Shown: positions 1 through 7,215, counted from the stretch's first letter. The stretch is 17,289 nucleotides of DNA from DAMCAP01 sp964370205 (GCA_964370205.1 CAYJIK010000039.1:1-17289); one strand, 5' to 3'. Made by a program: numbers and translations. The notes: a model not told the origin generated them from the letters alone.

Positions 1-26
1 AAAGCCGCCGATTACTCGGCGGCTTT
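1..26 (-). terminator. GC-rich terminator hairpin at the window edge
   Basis: A perfect 9-bp stem (1-9 with 18-26) encloses an 8-base loop. The stem begins with AAA and ends with TTT, so it can act on either strand. On the minus strand it lies at the end of the putative structured RNA that starts near 888, and it would be its terminator. Only three T residues of the tract can be seen because the window ends. On the plus strand it could also end a gene lying to the left. Confidence 0.75.
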
Positions 27-888
27 AATATATCCAAATATCCTTGGGAAGTCTATCACTTGTGGATTTGTCAGCACCCATTGACACTACCGATTCACGA
101 ATGCCTGACTGATGTGGTTACCTTGGCAACAAGCTTCGCTGCTCATCTCTTACGATCTCACGCAATCTCGCTATATGCCACTTTACACTGTGTTCTGAAT
201 GTCTATTATGAACCTACTGTATATCACTAATAATCTTTGCCGATAAATCTAATCCATAATACTCTTGGTCTGCCTGTATGCATCATGGCTAACCATGTCA
301 TACTCTTTGGTTTGTGGCGTGTCGTACGCCACCGAGTAGTTTCCGAAATCCTATACCTTTTACTATATATAAAGGTTGTAACTTTGAGCCGAACACGGTG
401 GTAGCACTCGACTATGCGTCTGCGCTTTGCCATACATATAACTCGGTTCCCTTACCATATGGCTTTAATGTGTGTGCTCCACCGGGTTCGAAGCCCCTAC
501 TGTTATGAGCGTTTCATTGTCCACGGGACTCACCCCTTTCTAGGTTGTTCAGAACACTCATGGAAAACCCTTGAAACGGACACTGCCTTTTACCTGCGGA
601 TAAATCGGATCCCTTGGGGTTGTCTGCCTTACATCTAACCATTGTCCATAGCAATGACCGGATGCCCCTCCGTACTGTAGTAACCTTTTCCCTTGTACGT
701 GCCTTGCTGTCCGCTACTCTATGCACCTAACACATTTCGTCTGCAACCTCAATCTAAACCCGAGCATTGCATACACTAAACGTCTGTGCACCTTTACACC
801 TAGGCTTTGGGCTTCGTCAGCGGATTTTTCTCCCTGCCGCTCACGTTCTGTCTCACCTTGCCCAAACTCTGTGTCTGTTCCTTTTCCT
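1..888 (-). ncRNA. candidate large structured noncoding RNA, about 890 nt, family unknown
   Basis: No frame here gives a convincing protein, but the minus strand folds into many helices between a promoter (895-923) and a terminator (1-26). In transcript order they include 860-866 with 806-812 (7 bp), enclosing 837-844 with 816-823 (one mismatch). Next comes a stacked stem of 786-791/721-726, 778-783/732-737 and 767-771/742-746. A long-range 8-bp helix, 708-715 with 575-582, encloses 695-699/671-675 and 652-656/640-644. Further stems are 553-561/505-513 (9 bp), 458-463/429-434, 371-376/355-360 and 326-332/314-320. A two-part hairpin pairs 299-303/276-280 around 293-297/284-288. The last are 138-142/126-130, 82-86/69-73 and 43-47/34-38. 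Helices at 786/721, 708/575, 553/505, 138/126 and 43/34 use G-U pairs that would be A-C mismatches on the plus strand, which fixes the orientation. Length recalls GOLLD or ROOL RNAs, but I cannot match it. RNase P RNA, tmRNA and group II intron landmarks were sought and not seen. The start is estimated from the promoter. Confidence 0.62.
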
Positions 889-894
889 GATTTC

Positions 895-923
895 ATCTTA
901 ACATCGTTTGTTTTAAATGTCAA
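895..923 (-). promoter_or_regulatory. sigma-A promoter for the minus-strand structured RNA
   Basis: On the minus strand a perfect -35 box TTGACA (918-923) is separated by exactly 17 bases from a -10 box TAAGAT (895-900, four of six consensus bases). Upstream, 924-975 is very A/T rich with A and T tracts, resembling an UP element. Transcription would begin near 888 and run left. No open reading frame with a ribosome binding site follows, so it fits an RNA gene. Confidence 0.65.
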
Positions 924-1253
924 GTGTTTTATTAAACGTTTATTATTTTTAGGTATATTGTATATAAAGATAAGGCTTTTTTAGCACTTATATGCCCGAC
1001 AGAAACGAAAGCTGCGGATTTGGATTACTAAGAACCACTTCGACCAAGCAGGGATACTACCTAACCGCTCTGACCATAGCTGTAAAACTAAAAAGTAAAC
1101 CTTCACACCGAGGGTTACGCTTAGCCGTTAGGAACTAATCACACTTAAAATTCCCTTTCGCCCCCAAAAAAGCACCACAGTCAAAATAAACAGCTGTTCC
1201 GCTTCATTATGTCAAGACCGACACCGCTCCTCTGACGAAAAGCGCTAAAACTA
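924..1253. other. intergenic stretch between two divergent promoters, no gene seen
   Basis: This stretch separates the leftward promoter at 895-923 from the rightward murA promoter at 1254-1282. I see no open reading frame with a plausible start site, no tRNA and no clear terminator. The left part (924-980) is A/T rich and probably belongs to the upstream element of the leftward promoter. The rest shows no structure that I can support. Confidence 0.5.
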
Positions 1254-1282
1254 TTGCTATTTTTTTGGTTTTGCGGTATAAT
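1254..1282 (+). promoter_or_regulatory. sigma-A promoter upstream of murA
   Basis: A perfect -10 box TATAAT (1277-1282) lies exactly 17 bases after a -35-like TTGCTA (1254-1259, four of six consensus bases). Transcription should start near 1289. That leaves an untranslated leader of about 300 bases before the murA start at 1597. It is the only good promoter I see ahead of the plus-strand genes. Confidence 0.65.
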
Positions 1283-1288
1283 TTAAGT

Positions 1289-1596
1289 TCCAAAAGTATG
1301 TGTCACACTTTTTGTGTGCATCGTAAAATCATAAGCGGTCTTGTTTGCTTGTTTTGTGTGATTTTGCCACTTAAGTTTTGAGTGGCAAAAATTCAAGCTA
1401 TGCCAAAAGCGCAAAACAGCAATATAAAACAAAATTTTTAACCTTACTACTGACAATACAATTAAAATATTTACAAAGTGAAATGAAACAAACTAAAGTG
1501 GCAATAATAATAGAGCAAGCAGTGTTGTCCACCTACAGCGGTAATGACTAATACGACTGTACAGCCTACATCCACGATAAATAAAGGAGAGCAAAC
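1289..1596 (+). promoter_or_regulatory. long structured leader of murA
   Basis: This is the inferred untranslated leader between the promoter and murA. It holds a small hairpin (1304-1308 with 1314-1318) and a strong one (1362-1371 with 1381-1390, a perfect 10-bp stem with a 9-base loop). The strong stem has no T tract after it on either strand, so it is not a standard terminator. No open reading frame with a ribosome binding site is seen before murA. I do not recognise a known riboswitch; a regulatory role is inference. Confidence 0.4.
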
Positions 1597-2886
1597 TTGG
1601 AAAAGTATTATGTAACGGGCGGCAGACCCTTAAAAGGTGAAATAACTGTGAGCGGTGCAAAGAACGCCGCTGTGGCGATACTCCCTGCGACTGTTCTTGC
1701 GTCGGGGCGTTTTGTCCTTGAAAATATACCGAATATCAGCGATATAAAAGTGCTTATCACCATCTTGAAAGATCAAGGTGCGTCGGTAAAGTGGCTTTCA
1801 CAGGGTGTGCTTGAGATTGACACCTCCACCATAAACACAAACATCGTCCCCTACGACATGGCGAAACTGCTCCGTGCTTCCTACTACTTCCTAGGTGCGT
1901 ACCTCGGCAAGGTAGGCTGTGCAAGCGTGTCCATGCCCGGCGGTTGCGACTTTGGCGTGCGCCCCATCGACCAGCACATCAAAGGTTTTGAAGCGCTTGG
2001 TGCTGATATCTCGATTGATGGTGGCATGATAAACGCAAACAGCACACGTCTTTTGGGTGCGCATATACACTTTGACGTGGTTACTGTCGGTGCTACTATA
2101 AACGTGATGATGGCGGCTGTCCGTGCTAAGGGTGTAACCATACTGGAAAACGCCGCTCGTGAACCTCATATAGTTGACCTTGCAAACTTCCTAAACTCGA
2201 TGGGTGCGGACATACGAGGTGCCGGTACCAGTGTTATAAAAATTCACGGTGTAGACCTTCTTCGCCCCTCAAACTACTCGATAATCCCCGATCAGATAGA
2301 GGCAGGCACATACATGGTTCTCGCCGCTGCAACGCAGAGTGACCTGCTTGTTAAAAATGTCATACCGAAGCACCTTGAGTCCATCACAGACAAGCTTATC
2401 TCGATAGGCGCAGTGGTAGAGGAGTACGACGACTCGGTGCGTGTTGTCGGTTCTCGTCCTATAAATAAGCTAAACATAAAGACAATGCCCCACCCCGGCT
2501 TCCCCACCGACATGCAACCGCAGTTCGCCGCCCTACTGGCGATGTCCAACGGCACCAGCATCATCACCGAGAGCATCTGGGGGGACGGACGCTTCCGTTA
2601 CGCTGACGGCCTGAAGCGCATGGGCGCAAACATTCAGGTGGACGGTAAGGTAGCGGTGATCGAAGGGGTGCAGTCGCTGAACGCCGCCCCTGTGCGAGCT
2701 ACCGACCTACGTGCAGGTGTTGCGCTGATAATAGCCGCTCTCGTGGCAAACGGCACAACGCAGATAGAGGACATCCACTACATTCAAAGAGGTTACGAAA
2801 ACCTAGTGGACAAGCTGATAGCGATAGGTGCGGACATCAAAGAGGTGGACGACCGAGGGTACGACAGCTCGTTACAGCAGGCGTAG
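1597..2886 (+). CDS. murA: UDP-N-acetylglucosamine 1-carboxyvinyltransferase (MurA)
   Basis: MurA transfers enolpyruvate from phosphoenolpyruvate to UDP-N-acetylglucosamine, the first committed step of peptidoglycan synthesis in the cytoplasm. The 429-residue product has the usual length and the inside-out alpha/beta barrel repeats of the EPSP synthase family. The substrate lysine and asparagine are seen as K22-N23 near the N-terminus. The catalytic loop motif PGGC carries Cys117, the residue that fosfomycin alkylates, so the enzyme should be the fosfomycin-sensitive type. The start is TTG at 1597, seven bases after an AAGGAGA site; the product begins MEKYYVTGG, as expected for the family. 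The gene follows a promoter at 1254-1282 through a long leader. Firmicutes often have two paralogues (MurA and MurZ), and I cannot tell which this is. Confidence 0.96.
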   Translation: MEKYYVTGGRPLKGEITVSGAKNAAVAILPATVLASGRFVLENIPNISDIKVLITILKDQGASVKWLSQGVLEIDTSTINTNIVPYDMAKLLRASYYFLGAYLGKVGCASVSMPGGCDFGVRPIDQHIKGFEALGADISIDGGMINANSTRLLGAHIHFDVVTVGATINVMMAAVRAKGVTILENAAREPHIVDLANFLNSMGADIRGAGTSVIKIHGVDLLRPSNYSIIPDQIEAGTYMVLAAATQSDLLVKNVIPKHLESITDKLISIGAVVEEYDDSVRVVGSRPINKLNIKTMPHPGFPTDMQPQFAALLAMSNGTSIITESIWGDGRFRYADGLKRMGANIQVDGKVAVIEGVQSLNAAPVRATDLRAGVALIIAALVANGTTQIEDIHYIQRGYENLVDKLIAIGADIKEVDDRGYDSSLQQA

Positions 2887-2887
2887 T

Positions 2888-3063
2888 GAATTAGAATTAG
2901 GAATTTGGAGTGTGGAATGTGGAATTATAAGAGATTGCAATTTTACATTCCCCACCAAATGAGTGTATGGAAATAGCGGTTACCCCACACCTCACGGTGC
3001 AAGATACAACAAACGTGACCGCCCCCACAAATTCCCAATTCCCAATTCCTAATTCCTAATTAA
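2888..3063. repeat. MITE-like element with imperfect terminal inverted repeats
   Basis: The gap between murA and walJ begins with an AATTAG/AATTAGGAATT tract (2888-2924) and ends with AATTCCCAATTCC/AATTCCTAATT (3027-3063). One arm is an imperfect reverse complement of the other, with close agreement over the outer 20 or so bases. The interior shows no open reading frame. The right arm abuts the Shine-Dalgarno sequence of walJ (3066-3072). The layout fits a small non-autonomous mobile or palindromic element. No target-site duplication is obvious. The transcript of the flanking genes could fold here into one long stem. Confidence 0.5.
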
Positions 3064-3079
3064 AAAAAGGAGTGTCATT

Positions 3080-3853
3080 TTGACAAAGGTTACACCGCTT
3101 TTCAGCTCCAGCAGCGGAAATGTTATACATATATCGTCAGGTAACAAGTCAATCTTGGTGGACGCAGGCGTGAGCTGTAAGCGTATAGTCACCGCCACTA
3201 CCTCCATATCGCAGGACGCTCGGGACATTGACGCTATATTTATCACACACGAACATTCTGACCACATTAAGGGTCTGTACATATTTACAAAGAACTACAA
3301 AGTCCCTGTTTACGGCTCTGCGGCGGTGCTTAGGTATCTTGCCGCAAAGGACCTTGTTTATTCGGGGACACCACTTATACCGATAGATAGCAATGTGCAG
3401 TCTGTCGGTGATTTTTGTGTGTCTGCCTTTCCAACGTCACATGACAGCGTGGGCAGTGTCGGTTTTAGGATAGAAGCGGCTGACGGACGTGTCGTGTCTG
3501 TCGCCACCGATTTGGGAAAGGTCACCCCCGAGGTTGAGCAGGGGCTTCATGGGTGTACGCTCGCCGTAATAGAGTCCAACTATGACGAGAAGATGCTGAG
3601 GACAGGTTGCTACCCCTATCATCTCAAACAGCGTATATCCTCAAACATCGGCCACCTCTCAAACAGTGACTGCGCAGGGCTGCTTGCGTCACTTGTCAAG
3701 GGTGGCACGGAAAACTTCATACTCGCCCACCTCAGTAAAGAGAACAACCTCCCATCGCTGGCGGAGCAGAGCGCAAAGGGCACCGAGGTCGGTACAGACT
3801 TCCGCCTGCTCGTAGCGCCGCCTGTGGGTATCGGGCAGTCGCTGAGGGTGTAA
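3080..3853 (+). CDS. walJ: metallo-beta-lactamase fold hydrolase of the WalJ/YycJ type
   Basis: The 257-residue product has the metallo-hydrolase signature HEHSDH (His57, His59, Asp61, His62) that binds two metal ions. It also has the SSSGN segment near the N-terminus and a C-terminal LAHLSKENN stretch typical of the YycJ/WalJ family. In Bacillus and relatives this protein is linked to the WalRK cell-wall regulon and to coordination of cell division with DNA replication. Its substrate is not firmly established, although an exonuclease role has been proposed. The start is TTG at 3080, seven bases after AAGGAG; no better upstream start exists. It lies next to rlmH, a pairing common in Firmicutes. 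No regulator genes walR or walK are in the window. Family assignment is firm and function is inferred. Confidence 0.88.
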   Translation: MTKVTPLFSSSSGNVIHISSGNKSILVDAGVSCKRIVTATTSISQDARDIDAIFITHEHSDHIKGLYIFTKNYKVPVYGSAAVLRYLAAKDLVYSGTPLIPIDSNVQSVGDFCVSAFPTSHDSVGSVGFRIEAADGRVVSVATDLGKVTPEVEQGLHGCTLAVIESNYDEKMLRTGCYPYHLKQRISSNIGHLSNSDCAGLLASLVKGGTENFILAHLSKENNLPSLAEQSAKGTEVGTDFRLLVAPPVGIGQSLRV

Positions 3854-3908
3854 GGGTTCGGGGGCGGCGTTGGGATGTTTTTATTTGGGCTAAGTGTGGT
3901 TAACAACG

Positions 3909-3935
3909 GCGGAACGCTTACAATGCGTTCCCTAC
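3909..3935. repeat. small palindromic repeat, copy 1
   Basis: Between walJ and rlmH a perfect 7-bp stem (3911-3917 with 3925-3931) has a 7-base loop. It is flanked by GGCGGA on the left and CCCTAC on the right. The same flanks surround a different palindromic core at 4621-4646, which suggests one dispersed repeat family. There is no T tract, so a terminator is unlikely. Confidence 0.5.
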
Positions 3936-4019
3936 AAGTTGGGCTACCGTATACCGAACCGACGAAGGACAGATCCACAATGCCCCACATACAACCACCC
4001 CGACAGGTAAGGAGAACTT

Positions 4020-4496
4020 ATGCTACTAATAAAAGTAATACTAATGGGTAAGTTGAAAGAACCGTACCTTCGTGACGGCTGTACGGAGTATATAAAGCGC
4101 CTCTCTGCCTACTGTAAAACCGAGGTGGTGGAGCTTTCCCCTGTCAAGTTGCCGAATAATCCGTCGGACAGTGAGATAAAGCGTGCTCTTTCGCAGGAGG
4201 GAGCGGAGATCTTGAAAGCCGCCGCAGGTAGCTTCATGGTCAGCCTGTGTATCGAGGGTAAGCAGTACACATCGGAACAGCTAGCAGACCTACTTGACAG
4301 TACTGCATTACAGCACAGCGCCATATCCTTTATTATAGGCAGTTCGCACGGCCTAGCCCCCGAGGTAACAAACGCAAGCCACCTAAAGCTCTCCCTCTCC
4401 AAAATGACCTTCCCCCACCAACTCGCACGCCTGATGCTACTGGAGCAAATCTACCGAGGCTTCTCCATCTCCAAAGGCGGGAAGTACCACAAGTAA
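4020..4496 (+). CDS. rlmH: 23S rRNA (pseudouridine1915-N3)-methyltransferase (RlmH)
   Basis: RlmH uses S-adenosylmethionine to methylate pseudouridine 1915 in helix 69 of 23S rRNA, acting on the assembled 70S ribosome. The 158-residue product matches the family length of about 159. The SPOUT trefoil-knot landmarks are visible: the FIIGSSHGL segment near residue 105, the MTFPHQLARLMLLEQIYR segment, and the conserved C-terminal ending GGKYHK. The ATG at 4020 follows AAGGAG by a normal distance. The gene lies downstream of walJ, as in many Firmicutes, but 166 bases containing a palindromic repeat separate them. No terminator intervenes, so cotranscription is likely. The first codons are rich in CTA and ATA. 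Confidence 0.95.
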   Translation: MLLIKVILMGKLKEPYLRDGCTEYIKRLSAYCKTEVVELSPVKLPNNPSDSEIKRALSQEGAEILKAAAGSFMVSLCIEGKQYTSEQLADLLDSTALQHSAISFIIGSSHGLAPEVTNASHLKLSLSKMTFPHQLARLMLLEQIYRGFSISKGGKYHK

Positions 4497-4930
4497 GGGT
4501 GGATACCCCATCCCCTAAACGTGAGGTTATGAGCTTTTGTGACACGGGAGACGGTCGTGGCAAGTCATGATTCTACACTGTAAATCCATTCCACGCAGGT
4601 GAAACATGTGAAAAATTGACGGCGGACGGTCGCAGACCGCCCCTACGGATGGGTGCTTTCTTCACCTTTCTCACAGCTTTCACGTCAAGGGCTTCACCCC
4701 CACCGCACAGGGACGAAACACTCCCCTCATCACCCCCACCTCGGCGGCGGAGCGTGCCAACTTGACCGCCCACACATCATCTCCCCATTTGGTAGCACAG
4801 CGGTCAAGAGCTCATCTCCACTCGCCTTAGGCTACCTCCATCATTACACCTATACCCACCACGGTCAGCGGTGCAATATCAAACCGGGTTACAAATTCCC
4901 AACTATTTATTACTAAAAGGAGCGTGAACA
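4497..4930. other. 434-base gap with repeats and no credible gene
   Basis: The gap between rlmH and the cation transporter gene is C-rich on the plus strand. It holds a palindromic repeat (4621-4646). Near its right end are two short tracts (4869-4882 and 4891-4902) resembling the interior and right arm of the element at 2888-3063. Short open frames on both strands lack ribosome binding sites and look like low-complexity translation. No terminator or clear promoter is visible. Confidence 0.5.
4621..4646. repeat. small palindromic repeat, copy 2
   Basis: The stem CGGTC/GACCG (4627-4631 with 4635-4639) has a 3-base loop and can extend by GG/CC beyond one mismatch. The left flank GGCGGA and right flank CCCTAC are the same as around the palindrome at 3909-3935, while the cores differ. 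No T tract follows. Confidence 0.5.
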
Positions 4931-6103
4931 ATGACATCGCTTTTAATATCAACATTTGTTAAGGACAACAAAAACCCGAAAAGCCCTAAAGTCCGCACTG
5001 CTTATGGCTATCTGTCAGCGGTGGTGGGGATTGTTTCTAACCTATTGTTATTTTTAGCAAAGCTTGCTATTGGGTATATTTCAGGCAGTATCGCCGTGAC
5101 GGCGGACGCTACCAATAACCTCTCGGACATTTCGTCTAACGTGGTTACCATAATCGGTTTCCGTCTCGCCGCAAAACCGCCTGACAGGGAGCACCCCTTC
5201 GGACACGGTAGGGCGGAGTATCTGGCGGCACTGGTGGTGTCGGCTATGATACTTATAATGGGTACAGAGCTGTTTTTCACATCTGTGGAGCGTATTTTAA
5301 GCCCTGCTCCGATTGAGTATAGCCCTGTAATGATTGCCGTGCTTGTGGTTTCTATGGCTGTCAAGCTGTGGCAGGGATTGTTTAATAAGCGTGTCGGGGG
5401 TATTATTAACTCTACCGCACTTATCGCCACTGCAAAGGACAGCTTTAACGATGTTGTGTCCACGGCGGCGGTTACTCTGTCCATGCTTCTGTCGGGACTG
5501 TTTAGCACAAGCAATATACCGTTTGACGGCATTACAGGGGTGCTTGTGGCATTGTTTGTCCTGTACTCGGGGTACAACATCATGCGCGACACTGTAGACC
5601 TGCTTCTCGGCGCTAAGACAGACAGCGAGGTTATAGGCGAGATTACTGACAGAATAAAGAGCTTCCCCCATGTACTGGACACCCACGACATTATCACCCA
5701 CAACTACGGTGCAGGCCACCTTTTCGTGTCAGTCCACGTTGACCTCCCCTCCACCCTCACCTTCACCGAGGCGCACAACATAATTGACGAAATAGAGCGC
5801 ACTTTGCATAGAGAACTATCGCATACGGTGGTTATCCACATGGACCCACGAGGTACGGGAGACCCCGAAATCAAAGAGCTGTCCACCGCCATAACCGCCT
5901 GCCTGGGCAGTTTGGACAGCGAGCTCAGCTTTCACGGCTTGAATGTTTTTGACGATGGCAAGGTCACGGTAGAGGTGACGCTTTGTGGCAGTTACATGAC
6001 TTTAGCCAAAAGAGCCGAACTCACTGCTCACCTACAACAGACAATAATAAACATAAACAGTAACTACAAGCCTATTATTACGCTTGACATACCGTTCCAC
6101 TAA
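4931..6103 (+). CDS. cation diffusion facilitator family metal exporter, possibly for manganese
   Basis: This is an inner-membrane metal/proton antiporter of the CDF family. The 390-residue product has a hydrophobic N-terminal half with about six membrane spans (roughly residues 25-225) and the family segment HPFGHGRAEY at 88-97. A cytoplasmic dimerisation domain (about 230-305) follows. An extra C-terminal segment (about 310-390) has a similar beta-alpha look, making the protein longer than the usual 300 residues. Aligned by eye to YiiP, the transport site is Asn62 and Asp66 in span 2 and Asp170 and Asp174 in span 5. The zinc-type histidine of span 5 is absent. An N-D/D-D set resembles manganese exporters of the MntE type; this specificity is inference. 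ATG at 4931 follows AAAGGAG. The PHP gene follows 36 bases later and is probably cotranscribed. Confidence 0.92.
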   Translation: MTSLLISTFVKDNKNPKSPKVRTAYGYLSAVVGIVSNLLLFLAKLAIGYISGSIAVTADATNNLSDISSNVVTIIGFRLAAKPPDREHPFGHGRAEYLAALVVSAMILIMGTELFFTSVERILSPAPIEYSPVMIAVLVVSMAVKLWQGLFNKRVGGIINSTALIATAKDSFNDVVSTAAVTLSMLLSGLFSTSNIPFDGITGVLVALFVLYSGYNIMRDTVDLLLGAKTDSEVIGEITDRIKSFPHVLDTHDIITHNYGAGHLFVSVHVDLPSTLTFTEAHNIIDEIERTLHRELSHTVVIHMDPRGTGDPEIKELSTAITACLGSLDSELSFHGLNVFDDGKVTVEVTLCGSYMTLAKRAELTAHLQQTIININSNYKPIITLDIPFH

Positions 6104-6139
6104 TGCCAAAAACAAGACGAAAGAAAGGTATGAACCACC

Positions 6140-6934
6140 ATGAACATTGTAGACCAACACCTGCACAGTGCATTCTCCTTTGACGCAAAAGAGAACCTCG
6201 AGGAATATGTCAAAGAGGCTAAGCGAAGGGGGGATACTGCTGTCCTAACCACCGAGCATGTGGACATAGACGCTACCTTCACCGACGTAGTGACAGTACC
6301 TGATTTTGCGCTGTGGAGAGGGACTGCAGAGGAGCTATCAAAAAAATACGGTATTGACGTGATGTTAGGGCTTGAGGTAGGCTATAAAAAGGGTGTACAG
6401 CATAAGAACGAAGCCCTACTAGCCGCAGAGCCTGTGGACATCGTGCTACTGTCCGTACACGAGAGCGAGAGCTGTGACGTATCCTACGACGAGTTTCTTC
6501 CGGACGGCACACCTGACGAGAAGTACAGCAAGTACCTCGACCATGTCATCACCGCCGTCGAAAACTTTGACAACTTTGATGTTTTAGGGCATGTGGACTA
6601 CCTGCTGAGGTGGCACGTTGGTAAAACTGACCTTTCACTCCACACAAATAAGCTCGTCCGCATTTTTGACACGCTTATAGCAAAGGGGAAAGCGCTAGAG
6701 TTCAACACCAAGAGCCACGCTAAGCTGATAGGCGGCGGTGACAGCTCGCTTCGTGAGATTTTCTCGCTCTACCGTTCACGGGGTGGGGAGCTTGTGTCGG
6801 TTGGTAGCGACTCGCATGTGCTGCAGAATTTCAAAATGGGGTTTGACGGTGCGTTAGCGCTACTGCGTGAGATCGGTTTTGAATATGTTTGCCAGTATAA
6901 GGGTAGAGAGATGACGAAGTACCCTATCATATAG
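6140..6934 (+). CDS. histidinol-phosphatase of the PHP superfamily (HisJ-type)
   Basis: The 264-residue product has the length and landmarks of HisJ-type histidinol-phosphatases, which remove phosphate from L-histidinol phosphate in histidine synthesis. Metal-binding PHP motifs are visible: His7 and His9 in the opening DQHLHS, a TEH motif (Glu39, His40), a LEVG segment, GHVDY, and GSDSH near the C-terminus. Together they would hold a trinuclear metal site. The ATG at 6140 follows an AAAGG site; an out-of-frame ATG lies just upstream. The gene is 36 bases after the metal exporter and before a strong terminator, so the two likely share a transcript. No other his genes are in the window, so another phosphoester substrate is possible. 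Confidence 0.82.
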   Translation: MNIVDQHLHSAFSFDAKENLEEYVKEAKRRGDTAVLTTEHVDIDATFTDVVTVPDFALWRGTAEELSKKYGIDVMLGLEVGYKKGVQHKNEALLAAEPVDIVLLSVHESESCDVSYDEFLPDGTPDEKYSKYLDHVITAVENFDNFDVLGHVDYLLRWHVGKTDLSLHTNKLVRIFDTLIAKGKALEFNTKSHAKLIGGGDSSLREIFSLYRSRGGELVSVGSDSHVLQNFKMGFDGALALLREIGFEYVCQYKGREMTKYPII

Positions 6935-6946
6935 AGAGAGCTACAG

Positions 6947-6971
6947 GGGCGGTTAACACCGCCCTTTTTTT
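6947..6971 (+). terminator. Rho-independent terminator after the PHP gene
   Basis: A perfect 7-bp G/C-rich stem (6947-6953 with 6958-6964) with a 4-base loop is followed at once by seven T residues (6965-6971). It begins 13 bases after the PHP stop codon and ends the plus-strand transcript. Confidence 0.93.
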
Positions 6972-7165
6972 CATCATGGATAGCGGAGCGATAGGGGCAC
7001 AGGGTCGAATTACAGTCTGAGAGCCGTGGGGATTTGCGGAGATAAGCGGTATTGACAGACCGTAATTTGGCGGGCGCCCCGACGTTTTTATTCACTCACG
7101 TGACCCGGGTGGTGTATCTTGAAGTCCTTGGTTTGGTTTTCGTGATGTGTCGATACGCCAATACA

Positions 7166-7195
7166 AAAGCCCCCAACCGAAAGGTTGGGGGCTTT
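7166..7195 (-). terminator. strong terminator of the ribosomal cluster, also works on the plus strand
   Basis: A perfect 13-bp stem (7166-7178 with 7183-7195) closes a 4-base loop that reads GAAA on the plus strand. It lies about 20 bases past the rplQ stop. On the minus strand the 3' arm runs into CTTTTGTAT, a usable T-rich tail. On the plus strand the tail is only TTTATA. It ends the spc/alpha transcript and probably backs up the terminator at 6947 in this convergent region. Confidence 0.93.
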
Positions 7196-7215
7196 ATACG
7201 TTTATCGTTTATCGC

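Noticed and set aside
484..496. tRNA T-arm-like GGGTTCGAAGCCC on the plus strand
   Set aside because: The stem is only three base pairs and no acceptor, D or anticodon arms lie at the right distances.
1..888. RNase P RNA, tmRNA or group II intron as identity of the structured RNA
   Set aside because: I looked for the conserved RNase P core motifs, the tmRNA ends and tag region, and the domain V hairpin of group II introns, and saw none. Only covariance models could exclude divergent forms.
227..923. Three minus-strand open frames (227-433, 514-726, 714-923) in the left region
   Set aside because: They have unnatural composition, no ribosome binding sites and no family resemblance, and RNA helices cut across them. 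Better explained by the structured RNA.
314..984. Plus-strand open frames in the same region
   Set aside because: No ribosome binding sites, cysteine- and proline-rich odd composition, and no recognisable domains.
1362..1390. The perfect murA-leader hairpin as a terminator
   Set aside because: No run of T follows it on either strand.
1549..1558. TAATACGACT, like the start of a T7 phage promoter
   Set aside because: Only the first ten bases agree and the rest of the promoter is absent; chance match in an A/T-rich leader.
4653..4916. An 87-residue plus-strand frame between rlmH and the metal exporter
   Set aside because: Histidine-, proline- and serine-rich low-complexity translation without a ribosome binding site, lying over repeats.
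5008..5703. A 231-residue frame antisense to the metal exporter
   Set aside because: Shadow of the real gene; no ribosome binding site and no family resemblance.
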